A stretch of 64,000 bases of DNA from contig OY987298.1 in NCBI GenBank assembly GCA_963920635.1, positions 105,777,309-105,841,308 of the forward strand, written 5' to 3'. This document shows positions 38,229 to 47,865 of the stretch, in pieces. Each line of letters begins with the position of its first letter. The stretch's first letter is position 1. Made by a program: the position numbers and the translations under genes. The DNA is from Pseudeuparius sepicola. Taxonomy: Eukaryota > Arthropoda > Insecta > Coleoptera > Anthribidae. The notes under the pieces are model-generated. The model was not told the origin of the DNA and ran no database searches. It saw nothing but the letters and a program-made list of their open reading frames with translations.

Positions 38229-38633
38229 CAAAAGGTATTTTTTAACAAGCTTGGGGCCCGTCGGCAAGACTACAAATATTATATTTTCTGAAGCATGAGC
38301 GAGAGACTGCGGCGATATATGGAGGCACTCGAAGAGCTGAGACGCTTGATTATTATGTATGAACTAACTAAAAAGTTTAGAAATGTAAAGTTGTGAAAAT
38401 AAAAAATATTATTTGTTTGTGTGTTTTTTACTACAAATCCCAATATTGTCTGGGCACAGATATTCTGATTTTAAACAAATCATAAAAAAAATGCCTAGCG
38501 AATTTCCCAAGGACAGTGAGAAAATATTCTACATAATATCCAATTAGACAATTGCTCTAAGAATATGCAAAAAAAAAGTAAAACATTTTTTGAAAAAGTA
38601 ATTTTTATTTTTTTATTTAAAAAAATATTGCCA

Positions 38634-38722
38634 ATTGCCAATTGCCACTTAGCCACTTAGCCACTTGGCCCCTTGGCCCCTTGGCCCCTTGGCCCCCTTG
38701 GCCCCCTTGGCCCCCCCTCCCC
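38634..38722. repeat. GGCCCCTT minisatellite
   Basis: Short tandem units TTGCCAA, TTAGCCAC and then CCTTGGCC(C) repeat about ten times, drifting in sequence from left to right. The minus-strand ORF over it encodes Gly-rich repeats and is not a gene. Confidence 0.85.
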
Positions 38723-38746
38723 CCATTAGTTTTGTTTTCAGTGCTC

Positions 38747-38824
38747 TGAAATACCCGGGGATTGAACCCGAGACACCTAGCTGGTAGCAAAAGACGCTTG
38801 TCTCTTAACCACGGCTGTATTTCC
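38747..38824 (-). tRNA. tRNA-like sequence (pseudo-tRNA or SINE head)
   Basis: The minus strand begins GGAAATACAGCCGTGGTTAAG, with an A-box-like segment, and contains GGGTTCAATCCCC, a good B box in a T-arm flanked by CTCGG/CCGGG. It ends TATTTC, which pairs with the 5' GAAATA. A 7-base loop GTCTTTT closed by AGC/GCT would give anticodon CTT (Lys). The D-stem is poor, so a functional tRNA is doubtful. A tRNA-derived promoter inside a Polinton is unusual. Confidence 0.35.
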
Positions 38825-38829
38825 AAAGG

Positions 38830-39107
38830 GGTTTCTTGAAAATTTCTACCCTTTCTTATTCAGGTAGCGCGTTGAAGCCGCCTGCTTGGGGTATGCAACG
38901 TGGGTGGGCCAGTAGGAGAAAGTATCAAACGCCGCGCTGCGGTGGTACAGTCAGCGGTACCGCTTCTCGGGGGATGCTGCCGCGGGCGTGCCGAGGGTAC
39001 AGTCTAGTCGGACGCTAGAATACCGCTCAGTCGGGGCTCCTCCGGTACAGTCCAGACAGGCAGGTAGAATAACCGCGCTTCGAACTGAACTCGACCTTAC
39101 GGTCTTG
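38830..39107. other. GC-rich spacer in the left part of the Polinton
   Basis: GC-rich, with repeated words GGTACAGTC and CGGACGCTAGAATA/CAGGTAGAATA near 38,945-39,080, suggesting decayed tandem repeats. No gene is supported. Confidence 0.4.
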
Positions 39108-39905
39108 GGTTGACTATGGCTTATTTTTTGGGCCCTTTATGGTTGTGTTATACAAAATTATTCGATATTTACAAATTTATTATAAAAATAGTTTTTTCTT
39201 TATGGTATTTTCAGAGAGTTCTATGGTATACAGAGTGTTTAACTCGGCGCTCTCATTCCAGAAGGTGGCGGACACGCGCCACGCGCTCCATCGAAGGTCG
39301 AGGCGCGGTTCCAGTCGACGTGCGGTACAGACGACGCTTCGGGCTGGAAGCTGTGGTCTTGGGTTGATTATAACTTATTTTTTGAACACTTTATGGTTGA
39401 GTTATATAAAATTATTCACTATTTATTATAAAAATCGTTTTTCGTTATATTTTCAGAGAGTTCTATGGTATACAGAGTGTTTAACTCAGCGCTCTCCAGA
39501 CTAATTATATTGGTTTCTATGCTTAAGAAACATTCTTGAAAATTAACTGGGGGCGACTATAGTTTATTTTTGAAAACATTACGGCTGTGTTATACAAATT
39601 ATTCTCTATTTATTATAAAAATCGTTTTTCTTTATATTTTCAGAGAGTTCTATGGTATACAGAGTGTTTAACTCAGCGCTCTCCAGACTAATTATATTGG
39701 TTTCTATGCTTAAGAAACATTCTTGAAAATTAACTGGGGGCGACTATAGTTTATTTTGAAAACTTTACGGCTGTGTTATACAAATTATTCTCTATTTATT
39801 ATAAAAATAGTTTTTTCTTTATATTTTCAGAGTTCTATGGTATACAGAGTGTTTGACTGAGCGCTCTCCAGACTAATTATATTGGTTTCTTTGTTTAAGA
39901 AACTG
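39108..39905 (+). repeat. four tandem copies of a roughly 187-bp satellite-like unit
   Basis: Units begin GGGTTGACTATGGCTT (39,108), GGGTTGATTATAACTT (39,361), GGGGGCGACTATAGTT (39,549) and again at 39,736. Each ends GTTCTATGGTATACAGAGTG then TT(A/G)ACT..GCGCTCTC. The last periods are 188 and 187 bases. Each unit contains TTTTCTTTATATTTTCAG, a good 3' splice-site mimic. Overlapping short ORFs are repeat-derived. Confidence 0.85.
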
Positions 39906-40096
39906 GAAAATTAAAGGCTCAGAATGATTTTGTTAGATATTTAATGTGTGGAATGAAACAAGAGAAATATATTTATGTTTTATATTAAAAAAATATATAT
40001 ATACAATAAACACTAATTTCTAAATATATACACACTTACATCTAATTGGATAAAATAATGAAACTTATCTATACATATACGTATAACTAAATATAT

Positions 40097-40928
40097 TTAG
40101 GGGAGATTTTTTTTCATGCGTTCAAGTTTTTCAACTTCATTCATACATGAGGCACGCCCTTCTTTCGCACGATTATAAATGGCTTTTATTTTCAACATCC
40201 TCTTTTCACATTCATCCCACTCCCTTTGCATTCGATTCATCACACATTCAAACCTTCTCTTTTTTTCGTTTGCGTTTGAAATGCCCCCATCTGCCAACTC
40301 TCTCATATTCATAAATACTTCACTCACACTTTGATGCTGCTCGTTCACAAATCTCCCCTTTTCATTTAGCATTGTCAAATTCTTTCCCCCACGCGTTGTC
40401 TGTGACTCCTGGGAGGGTCGCTTCGCTACCAAATCGTCTGCCTCGTCGCTTAACCTCTTGCATGACGACCGCGATGAAGCCCTGGAGCCCCCACACCGGC
40501 TTTGATTATCTATCTGTGAGGAAGAAACCTTATTTGAAAATAGCGAATTTTATAAATGTTAGCTTACCTTTGACGATGCTGCCGGTGATGGAAGACGTCC
40601 AACTTCAAAATCGGAACCATAATCATCAAGAGCCATGTCGCAGAGTTGCTGGTTGGTGAGCCCTGCGATGAATGGCTCCTCCAGCAGACTCAACACGCTT
40701 GAGTTGAGATTGGGCAGCTATGAAAGGAAAACATTATATGGGAAAATACTGATTAATGCAAACTTACAGGTTCGGGGCAAATTGACGCCACAGCGTTGAC
40801 CGTCTCGTCGGCACTCCGAGTTGGCTACAAGTAAATGGGTTCAATGAGAATCGAATGAGAAATTAAATTAAAAAACTTACAGCTACCAAACGGCAATCAC
40901 TTAGAATTTTAATTTTTGATGATTCCAT
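40097..40928 (-). CDS. four-exon Polinton gene of unknown function (about 223 aa)
   Basis: Exons on the minus strand are 40,881-40,928, 40,768-40,824, 40,568-40,717 and 40,097-40,513. The introns are 56, 50 and 54 bases, each with a GTAAG donor and a (T/C)AG acceptor, and all lie in phase 0. The joined frame is open from the ATG at 40,928 to a stop at 40,097. The protein starts MESSKIKILSDCR, has a Ser/Arg-rich middle, and ends in a charged, probably coiled-coil region (residues about 120-220, with NRMQREWDECEKRM). No known domain. The three matching tiny introns make splicing likely. The gene diverges from the nuclease-like gene to its right. Spliced genes suggest nuclear transcription by host Pol II. 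Confidence 0.7.
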
Positions 40929-40944
40929 ACTGTTCAAAGCGACG

Positions 40945-41045
40945 AAGCACAGGTGAACTGAGTAAAAGCGGTTCGGAACACGGGTGAACTGAGTAAAAGC
41001 GGCTCGGAACACGACTGTGAAACACGGGTGAACTGAAGAGGAAAC
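40945..41045. repeat. tandem repeat in the divergent promoter region
   Basis: About three copies of a unit containing GGTGAACTGAGTAAAAGCGG and TCGGAACACG lie between the two divergent genes (40,928 minus and 41,302 plus). They may be regulatory. Confidence 0.6.
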
Positions 41046-41236
41046 GCGCCACGCATCGTGTGTATATCGGAACAGTGTTGCCAGTTTGGTAGATTTTTCC
41101 TGAACGTTAGGGAGACCCGCCCACCGGAGGCAACGTTGTCAGATTACCGAAAGTCCCCACCAACCCCGCCCCATCAGTGCCCTCCTACATGGTACCGCCC
41201 ACATCCCTTCTTTCCGCATAGTAAGAAGTATTGGAA

Positions 41237-41244
41237 TATAAGAG
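41237..41244 (+). promoter_or_regulatory. TATA box of the nuclease-like gene
   Basis: TATAAGAG, 65 bases before the ATG at 41,302. Confidence 0.5.
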
Positions 41245-41301
41245 TCATATCTTTGCTTTCAGTGATAGTTTCTACAAATCTTTAGTTTTCTGCAAATCGT
41301 A

Positions 41302-41829
41302 ATGTCTAACATCAGGTATATCATCGACGCTGATGGCTTTCAAGTTAGTGGAAAGTTCGTTATAAAAGAAATGTCGATATACGATATGAAATCGAGGGAA
41401 GTGACATCCAGGTATTATCGTGTGGGAAACTACCGCAGCCTATCTTCTAAGGATGCATGCACTGCTCGTTGGTTAACGATGAACTTGCACGGCTTGAAGT
41501 TTGAAGATTGTGCAACGGATGAAGCCCAGGAAAGTGCGTTAGAAGAGATTCGGCGTCTGGGGGAGTCCGCTGGCGATGAACTTATAGCTTACAAGGGAGG
41601 ACAAGTTGAAAGGAATCTGCTGCAGGCCGCGGGGTATGCCCATTTATCTTACAATATCGAGGATCTAGGCTGCCCCAAGTTCGACGTCCTTGTTCGGAAG
41701 CAGCAGAGGTTCTACGAGCGAGTGCGTGCAAACCAATGTGAGCGACACATCACGAGGCCTGGAAAAGCATTTCACTGCCCGAGGGTAGAACTAATGTTTT
41801 TTTCTGAATTTATAAGACGATGTAAATAA
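41302..41829 (+). CDS. RNase-H-fold exonuclease-like protein of Polinton
   Basis: 175 residues. It opens with RYIIDADGFQVSGKF, which resembles motif I (hDhEGF) of DEDD nucleases, but here it reads D9-A-D11 instead of D-x-E. A GDELIAYKGGQVERNLLQAA segment and NIEDLGCPKFDVL follow, and the C-terminus has C-x2-H and H-C-P residues (CERH..FHCPRVELMFF). I recall this overall layout in unannotated arthropod Polinton/TE proteins; the nuclease assignment is inference and the substituted acidic residue may mean no activity. TATA at 41,237 and AATAAA after the stop support a real gene. Confidence 0.55.
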   Translation: MSNIRYIIDADGFQVSGKFVIKEMSIYDMKSREVTSRYYRVGNYRSLSSKDACTARWLTMNLHGLKFEDCATDEAQESALEEIRRLGESAGDELIAYKGGQVERNLLQAAGYAHLSYNIEDLGCPKFDVLVRKQQRFYERVRANQCERHITRPGKAFHCPRVELMFFSEFIRRCK

Positions 41830-42139
41830 TTTAGTTTTTGTGAAAATGTAAATAAAAATGTAAAGTTATTATGCTGTTTCATTTCCAGCAGAAAAGAATG
41901 ATTATGAAAAAAAGTCAATTTAAAAACTTTCCCGCTGCAGGAAAGACGTGCTTCGTGAAATTAATGTTTGTAGAAAATGGTAAAATGTTAAAATAAAAAA
42001 GGGAGCAAAAAAAAACCTTTTCTCAGATCCTGTTTTCATACTAAAATTTTGGAGAGGGGACCATCCTTCGACGCTCTTACCCTATATAGGTAGGAACTCT
42101 GCCTATTTCTAGCACACTGCTCTACTCATTGCTTCGAAG
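41830..42139. other. intergenic, between the nuclease-like gene and PolB
   Basis: It holds poly(A) signals for the upstream gene (AATAAA near 41,850) and the PolB TATA box at 42,083-42,088 (CTATATAGG). The ATG of the PolB frame follows at 42,140. Confidence 0.5.
42083..42088 (+). promoter_or_regulatory. TATA box of the PolB gene
   Basis: TATATA within CCCTATATAGG, close in sequence to the TIR box AGCTATATAGG. It is 52 bases before the ATG at 42,140. Confidence 0.6.
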
Positions 42140-45100
42140 ATGATCGATGGTAATGAAATAGCTACAGAGAGCGACAAAACTGTAAAGGCATATGAGAAGG
42201 TGTTTAACATACTTAATGAAAGTGACAGACCTACACTTCCACAAGTATTACAACGTTGGCAGCAAAAGTTGCAATTGTCGGTGAGACAGCATTCCTCAGC
42301 ACTCCGATGTCATTTTCACCAAGGCACTTTGTGAAAGTTGCATGCCAATCTGCAACATCTCAAAAGACTTCAATTATACTTCAAAACATTATGCAAAACT
42401 GGATCTGGTAAGCAACACCTCAATAGAAGTCATCGAGTCAAATGGGTGGACGTTCAAGCAGCGTTCCAGAGTCGTCTTCGCACAGGTGTTATAGTAAATA
42501 TGAGGCACATCGATTTATTCCAGTTTTTTGACGATGCATTTATTCTTTTTAAGAGTCGCATAACTAGAACTTTAAATGCTTTTCACATTGTTAAGGTAAA
42601 TGCGGTTTTTAATGGTGAATTTGTTAAAATGTCTCAAGATACAGTCATAAGTGACAACAAATGCTTCAACACAAAAAATGCTATAATTGACCAGGGGAGT
42701 GATTTAAAGTTGTGGTTTACAGATAATATAAAGGATAGGATTATAAAGAAGCTTGAAGATTTTCATGACAATGGATCGGGGTGGGCGTTACGCAAAATTT
42801 TGAGTTTAGTCATCAGTATAAATAAAGTTGAGATAGGAAACGGTGCTTCATATCTGCCACTCCCCGTTGAAATTTCCAAAAAACAAGCATGTGTCAATGT
42901 AAAAAATAGTGATGAAGCATGCTTCTTTTGGAGTGTTATTGCCGCTCTTTACCCCTCTCAAAAGCATATTGATCGGGTTAATTCATATCCTCACTACAGG
43001 CTGAAATTTAAATTAGATGATATAGACCTACCAATGCAATTATCTCAAATATCGAAATTCGAAAAATTAAATGAAATTTCTATAAATGTGTATATTTTGG
43101 AGTTGGTAAGTGAGACTCCACGTCAATTTATCACCTCTCCACCTCGACTAACTAAAAATAAAATGGATAGACATGTGAATTTACTTCTAATTCAAAGTCA
43201 TTATTTTTTGAAAACTAGCGACTTTGAAGCACCGTCTGTCGACGATGCGCACGTTGATATAAAATACCATTATTGTTGGATTAAAGATTTATCTAGACTG
43301 ATTTCGAAACAGTCTAGTAAACATAACGGTAGAAAATTTATATGCGAGAGATGTTTAAATTACTTTTCATCGCAAGATAAGTTAGAAGAGCATACAGTTT
43401 ATTGCGAGCAAATAAATAATTGTAAAATCGAGTTTCCCAAAGAGAAGTTTATCGAATTTAAAAATTTTGTTAATAAAGAACGCACCCCATTCACCCTGTA
43501 TGCTGACTTTGAAGCAATGCTAAAACCCTGCGGAGATTCTGATGCTAGCCTAAAAACTGTTAAATATCAAAGACACGAAGCATTCAGTGCCGGTTATTAT
43601 TTCAAGTGCTCTTTTGACAACTCGCTCTCTTTCTACAAAGCTTATCGCGGGGGAGACTGTATGATATGGTTTGCCAATCAAATAGAGGAAATTGCTAAGT
43701 TTATATCATCCAAATTGAATCTTGTTGAACCTATGGATGAAGCCATAAGTCTTAAAGATGCCACCCCTAATTGTCACATTTGCGAGAAAAAATTCAATGT
43801 TAACGACATAATTGTACGTGACCACTGTCACCTGTCATCGATGTTTCGAGGTTATGCACATCAAGCGTGCAACTTAAATTATAAAAACTCGTTTGTAGTT
43901 CCCATCATTTTCCACAATCTTAGTGGGTATGACAGCCACTTTATAATACGAGAACTTGCCAAACGGAATCATGTCAACCTACTTCCTGTTAATAATGAAA
44001 AATATATAAGCTTTACAGTATTCGAGAATGAAACAAATATTAAATTTCGGTTCATCGATTCTTTCAAGTTCTTGGCCTTTCCTCTCGACAAACTCGCATC
44101 ATCTCTAAATAGTTTCGAAAACACTAGAAATGAATTTCGATTGTCTTCCGAAAATTTTGACTTGTTAACTAGGAAAGGGGTTTTTTGTTATGATTATATC
44201 GATTCTCTGGAAAAATTGGAAGAAACCGCATTACCATCGATTCAACATTTTTATAACAAATTAAATGACACTAATATTAACGAGAAGGATTACGGACATG
44301 CGCAATTAATTTGGGAGAGGTTTGGTGTAAAAACCTTGGGTGAGTATTTAGATCTGTACTTAAAGACTGACGTGCTCTTGCTCACAGATATATTTGAACA
44401 CTTTAGAACGACTTGTCTTCAAAATTACGGTTTAGATCCTGCCTGGTACTATACTTTGCCTGGATTCAGTTGGGATTGCATGCTTCGATATACGAAATGT
44501 AAATTAGAAACCTTCCAAGATAGTGACATCTTAATGTTTTTCGAGAGGGCAATTCGAGGTGGGGTAAGCCAGGTAAGCCACCGCTTTTCTCAGGCCAACA
44601 ACAAATATATGGCAAACTATGATGCTAGTATGCCATCAAAATATATTCTTTATGCGGACGTTAACAACCTTTATGGCTGGGCAATGTGTGAACCCCTTCC
44701 TTACGGAGGATTTGAGTGGGCCTCCAACGATACTGACGTCACCAAGGTTGCTGACAATGCCGATGAAGGATATATTTTAGAAGTGGATTTGTCGTATCCC
44801 GATCATCTTCATGACCATCATAAAGATCTTCCTTTCGCACCTGAACATCGTAAACCTCCAGGTTCCAAAATAAAAAAGCTCATGACCACTCTCGATGATA
44901 AGAAGAATTATGTGATTCATTATAGAGCGCTTAAGCAAGCTTTACAACATGGTTTAATTCTGAAAAAAATTCACAAAGTTTTGAAATTTAAGCAGTCTAC
45001 CTGGTTAGCTCCCTATATACAACTCAATACCCACTTAAGAACTGTGACAACATTAGATTTTGAAAAAAATATAATGAAACTAATGAATAATGCAATCTAC

Positions 45101-45877
45101 GGCAAAACAATGCAAAATGTTAGAAAACATAGGATTGTGAGATTATTAAGGACGTGGGAGGGTAGATACGGCGCCAAAAATTTAATTTCTAGCCCTCGTT
45201 TTAGACATAGGATAATTTTTGAAGAGAATTTAATAAGTGTCGAATTAAATAAGACAAATATTATGTTTGATAAACCTCTGTACGTTGGGATGTCTATTCT
45301 GGACATATCAAAAACCTGTGTTTACGAATTTCACTATGACTTTATGTTGAAAACATTTTCACCAACTAACTGCTTATTATTATATACTGATACTGATAGT
45401 TTAGTTTACGAAATCCGCTGTGAGGACATGTTCGAGGATGTAATTAAGAATCATATTCATCGGTTTGACACTAGTGACTATCCTGCAGATAATCAATATG
45501 GAATTCCGCTTGTAAATAAGAAGGTGCCAGGACTGATGAAGGACGAATTAAATGGTCGTATTTTAACACATTTTGTTGGACTTAGATCTAAAATGTATAC
45601 TTATAAGGTTCAAGGAAAAAATTTGTGTGTTAAAAAATCCAAAGGTGTTAGAGGTAGTGTTGTAGCGAAGCAGATAACGTATCAAGATTATTTCGATTGT
45701 TTATTCGATAAGACAGAGAAAATTGTAAATCAACGATCTATACGATCGTTTTCTCATAACGTCTTTAGCATAAGTCAATCTAAGATTGGTTTAAATCCAT
45801 TTGACGATAAGCGATATTTAGTTGATAGTGTTTCAACCCTTCCTTGGGGTCATAAAGATGTACGTGTGGATGAATAA
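42140..45877 (+). CDS. polB: protein-primed family B DNA polymerase (Polinton PolB)
   Basis: The main frame (42,338-45,877, 1,179 codons) has a C2H2-like finger (CERCLNYFSSQDKLEEH..C), Exo I YADFEA (about residue 389), a Cys/His HNH-like insert (CHICEKKF..DHCH..HQACNL) and Exo II NLSGYDSHF. Exo III is LDLYLKTDVLLL; the polymerase motifs are YADVNNLYGWAM (about 771), NAIYGKTM (about 918) and YTDTDSLVY (about 1016). It replicates the element by protein priming. Upstream, a TATA-preceded ATG at 42,140 opens 64 codons in the same frame, ended by TGA at 42,332-42,334 just before the main frame. The first ATG after that is at 42,500. The TGA may be a nonsense mutation, may lie in an intron, or the true start may be internal. 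The stop codon overlaps AATAAA. Confidence 0.93.
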
Positions 45878-45952
45878 AAAATATATTTTACAAATAGTGT
45901 TTCATTCTCTTGTAGCCCCCCCCCCACCCCTGACGTCCCACCGCCCAGTTTG

Positions 45953-45960
45953 TATATATA
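45953..45960 (+). promoter_or_regulatory. TATA box of the CHHC zinc-finger gene
   Basis: TATATATA, 58 bases before the ATG at 46,019. Confidence 0.6.
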
Positions 45961-46018
45961 ACCGAGACATCGAGCTCATTCTGCAGTCTGAAAACTTGTA
46001 ACAAGAGTTCGCAGCAAC

Positions 46019-46231
46019 ATGTACAACCAGACCATTCAGATCGAATCAGACATGGTGCCCTGCCCCTACATTGCCAGCCACATGGTACGGAGAAGTCGAC
46101 TGCAGAATCATCTGGTGAAGTGTCGGCGACAGTTGGGACATGTGCCTGAAATCAATTGGGAAGAGTATTACCGACATATCAACAATCAGCCGTCGATGAT
46201 CATAAGAAATCCCAGGATTGGCCCGGAATAA
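46019..46231 (+). CDS. mini CHHC zinc-finger protein, GTSF1/Asterix-like
   Basis: 70 residues. VPCPYIASHMVRRSRLQNHL followed by VKCRR gives C-x5-H-x9-H-x3-C, exactly the CHHC (U11-48K type) finger spacing. The local sequence (CPY..H..R...HL.KCR) is that of the first finger of GTSF1/Asterix. GTSF1 proteins work with Piwi proteins in piRNA silencing and normally have two fingers and an acidic tail. Here only one finger is present, followed by INWEEYYRHINN. The gene has its own TATA box, and its stop overlaps an AATAAA. Other CHHC proteins are U11-48K and TRM13, but the KCR context favours GTSF1. A role in blunting piRNA control of the element is speculation. Confidence 0.75.
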   Translation: MYNQTIQIESDMVPCPYIASHMVRRSRLQNHLVKCRRQLGHVPEINWEEYYRHINNQPSMIIRNPRIGPE

Positions 46232-46287
46232 AAATGTTGTAAAATAAAAATATTGTAAAATAAAAGTCATATTTTTTAATCAGTGCT

Positions 46288-46920
46288 TTATTCCAACCTT
46301 CTTCTATACAAGTCTGCTAACAAAAATTGATTATAATAAGAGTACAGTTCAAAAATGCAATATGTTTCCATGCTACATACCGCATTGCACATTAAAAATA
46401 CAATTTCCATTACATTTATGGCATAGTTACTACGTACTAATAATTCATTGACCTTATCTAAAAAATTAAGGTAAAAATCATACAATTCAAAATTAATCAA
46501 AAAGCTCATCCTTAAAGTCACATATGGTGCGATATTTAGTAGCTCGAAAACCTCTGGTATGGAAAACCATTGGCTAACACCATATTTTGCAAGCAACACT
46601 CGTTGATTTCCATCTGCAGTCAACATGGTTCTTAACAATATATCGTCAAATCTGATGAACATCGGGGTACCCAGGTTGTTGGTAAAGTTGTTTAAATTAT
46701 TCACTAATTCTTTCCACTCCAAATAGTCCAGCGAAATCACATTTCGTCGCACTGTTGATCGGATATTAACTTGGGGTTTGAAATATCTCATAATGCTCAA
46801 ACCATTATTAATAATATATGTAGGTAATGTGAAGCATGATGATAGAAGCAGAGAATCTTCGCTTACATTGTTTACTTCTTCATGGTCGCTACCATCGGTT
46901 TCATAGCCGCTGTCAACCAT
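46288..46920 (-). CDS. unknown Polinton protein downstream of integrase
   Basis: The best start is the ATG at 46,920 (MVDSGYETDG), just after the integrase stop; an upstream ATG would overlap the integrase. The protein is about 210 residues: an acidic Ser-rich head (YETDGSDHEEVNN), then a segment IRSTVRRNVISLDYLEWKEL that faintly resembles the PC4 single-strand-binding fold (basic strand, SL..W). A leucine- and phenylalanine-rich tail follows. The PC4 comparison is weak. It converges with the CHHC gene, leaving 56 bases between the stops. Confidence 0.6.
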   Translation of the reverse strand: MVDSGYETDGSDHEEVNNVSEDSLLLSSCFTLPTYIINNGLSIMRYFKPQVNIRSTVRRNVISLDYLEWKELVNNLNNFTNNLGTPMFIRFDDILLRTMLTADGNQRVLLAKYGVSQWFSIPEVFELLNIAPYVTLRMSFLINFELYDFYLNFLDKVNELLVRSNYAINVMEIVFLMCNAVCSMETYCIFELYSYYNQFLLADLYRRRLE

Positions 46921-46936
46921 CTTAACACTTGAAGCT

Positions 46937-47863
46937 CTACACGACGTTTGACTCAGAGATCCACGAGTCATGGTCTTTATCAAAGCCCAACCATCGTACT
47001 AGCACCTTCCCCCTCTTTCTACGAAGAATCTTTTCAACCAGGTAGACATCGGGATGTTCAGTTTTTTGCAATTCTTCGCGGTAAAACCCGCCCTTTATAG
47101 GACTTCCATTTAAATCCTCTAGAAGATATGTAGGCGGGTTGGTAATTTGTACTTTGCTTATTTTAAACAATTCTGTACTCCAACTAGGCATATATCCTTT
47201 GGCAAATACGTGTTTCACTTTACTTATTCTCACAATATCTCCAACCTTCAATTTACTACCTCTGAAAACCTTCACGTGACTATACACTTTTTTAAGCAGA
47301 TATTGTTCGTTACTTTTATTAACTTGGTTGGGTTTCATCTGAATCACTCTATGCTTTCTGTTATTATACTCGGCAACTAGCGTAGGCAAATAATCATCCC
47401 ATTTAAATTTACCATTTAGACTAAAATACTTAAATAATCGCTCTTTTAGAGTTCGTATTACTCTCTCGGCCATGGCGGCTTTCGTGATGCTAAAAGTGCT
47501 GTAATGACTAATTTTGAATTTTCGCATCAAATTTTGAAATCTAGAGTTATAAAACTCTTTGCCCTGATCAGTTTGAAGGTTGCGAGGCTTTCGAGTTCCC
47601 GATAGGATATCAGCAAAGGCGTTGGTAACATCTTCGGCAGACTTGGATTTGAGCGGTCTGCACCAAACAAATTTAGAGAAGCAATCGATTACAACCAGTA
47701 TGAATTTGAAGCCATTATTGTGACTAGCATACTGATCTAACTGCGCAAGATCAGCTTGCCACAAATCGTCTAAACCTTTAATGATAGTTCGACGACGTGG
47801 ATAATTTTTTCGCGCTGGTTTATGTAATTCCTTAACTACTTGAATTTTTTCTTTACTATGCAT
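46937..47863 (-). CDS. int: retroviral-type integrase with C-terminal chromodomain
   Basis: 308 residues. The rve core has D38 (WQADLAQ), D99 (LQTDQGKEF) and E133 (MAERVIRTLKE), a DD-33-E spacing. The middle segment (KVGDIVRISKVKHVFAKGYM..W) is SH3-like, as in retroelement integrases. The C-terminus, YLVEKILRRKRGKVLVRWLG with DSWI, is a chromodomain, which may target histone marks. No HHCC zinc domain is visible ahead of the core. It inserts the element and makes the 6-bp duplication seen here. It lies 2 bases downstream of the fibre-like gene and looks intact. Confidence 0.95.
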   Translation of the reverse strand: MHSKEKIQVVKELHKPARKNYPRRRTIIKGLDDLWQADLAQLDQYASHNNGFKFILVVIDCFSKFVWCRPLKSKSAEDVTNAFADILSGTRKPRNLQTDQGKEFYNSRFQNLMRKFKISHYSTFSITKAAMAERVIRTLKERLFKYFSLNGKFKWDDYLPTLVAEYNNRKHRVIQMKPNQVNKSNEQYLLKKVYSHVKVFRGSKLKVGDIVRISKVKHVFAKGYMPSWSTELFKISKVQITNPPTYLLEDLNGSPIKGGFYREELQKTEHPDVYLVEKILRRKRGKVLVRWLGFDKDHDSWISESNVV

Positions 47864-47865
47864 GA

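Larger units (their letters stand above)
37855..38430 (+). repeat. Polinton left terminal inverted repeat (576 bp)
   Basis: By eye it is base-for-base identical to the reverse complement of 54,674-55,257, except for an 8-base deletion near 38,214-38,222. The lost segment lies between two GAATTG copies. Near its outer end is an 18-base-arm hairpin (37,869-37,886 with 37,899-37,916, one mismatch) built on ACCAGACCAGAC, which might be a recognition or replication-origin structure. Confidence 0.95.

Noticed and set aside
38617..38826. 69-codon Gly-rich minus-strand ORF in the Polinton
   Set aside because: It arises from the GGCCCCTT minisatellite and the tRNA-like sequence.
39110..39504. Overlapping plus-strand ORFs in the Polinton repeat array
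   Set aside because: They are produced by the 187-bp tandem repeats in two frames and share no protein family.
46019..46231. C2H2 zinc finger interpretation of the small Polinton gene
   Set aside because: Ligand order is C-H-H-C with x5, x9, x3 spacing, which fits the CHHC family and not C2H2.
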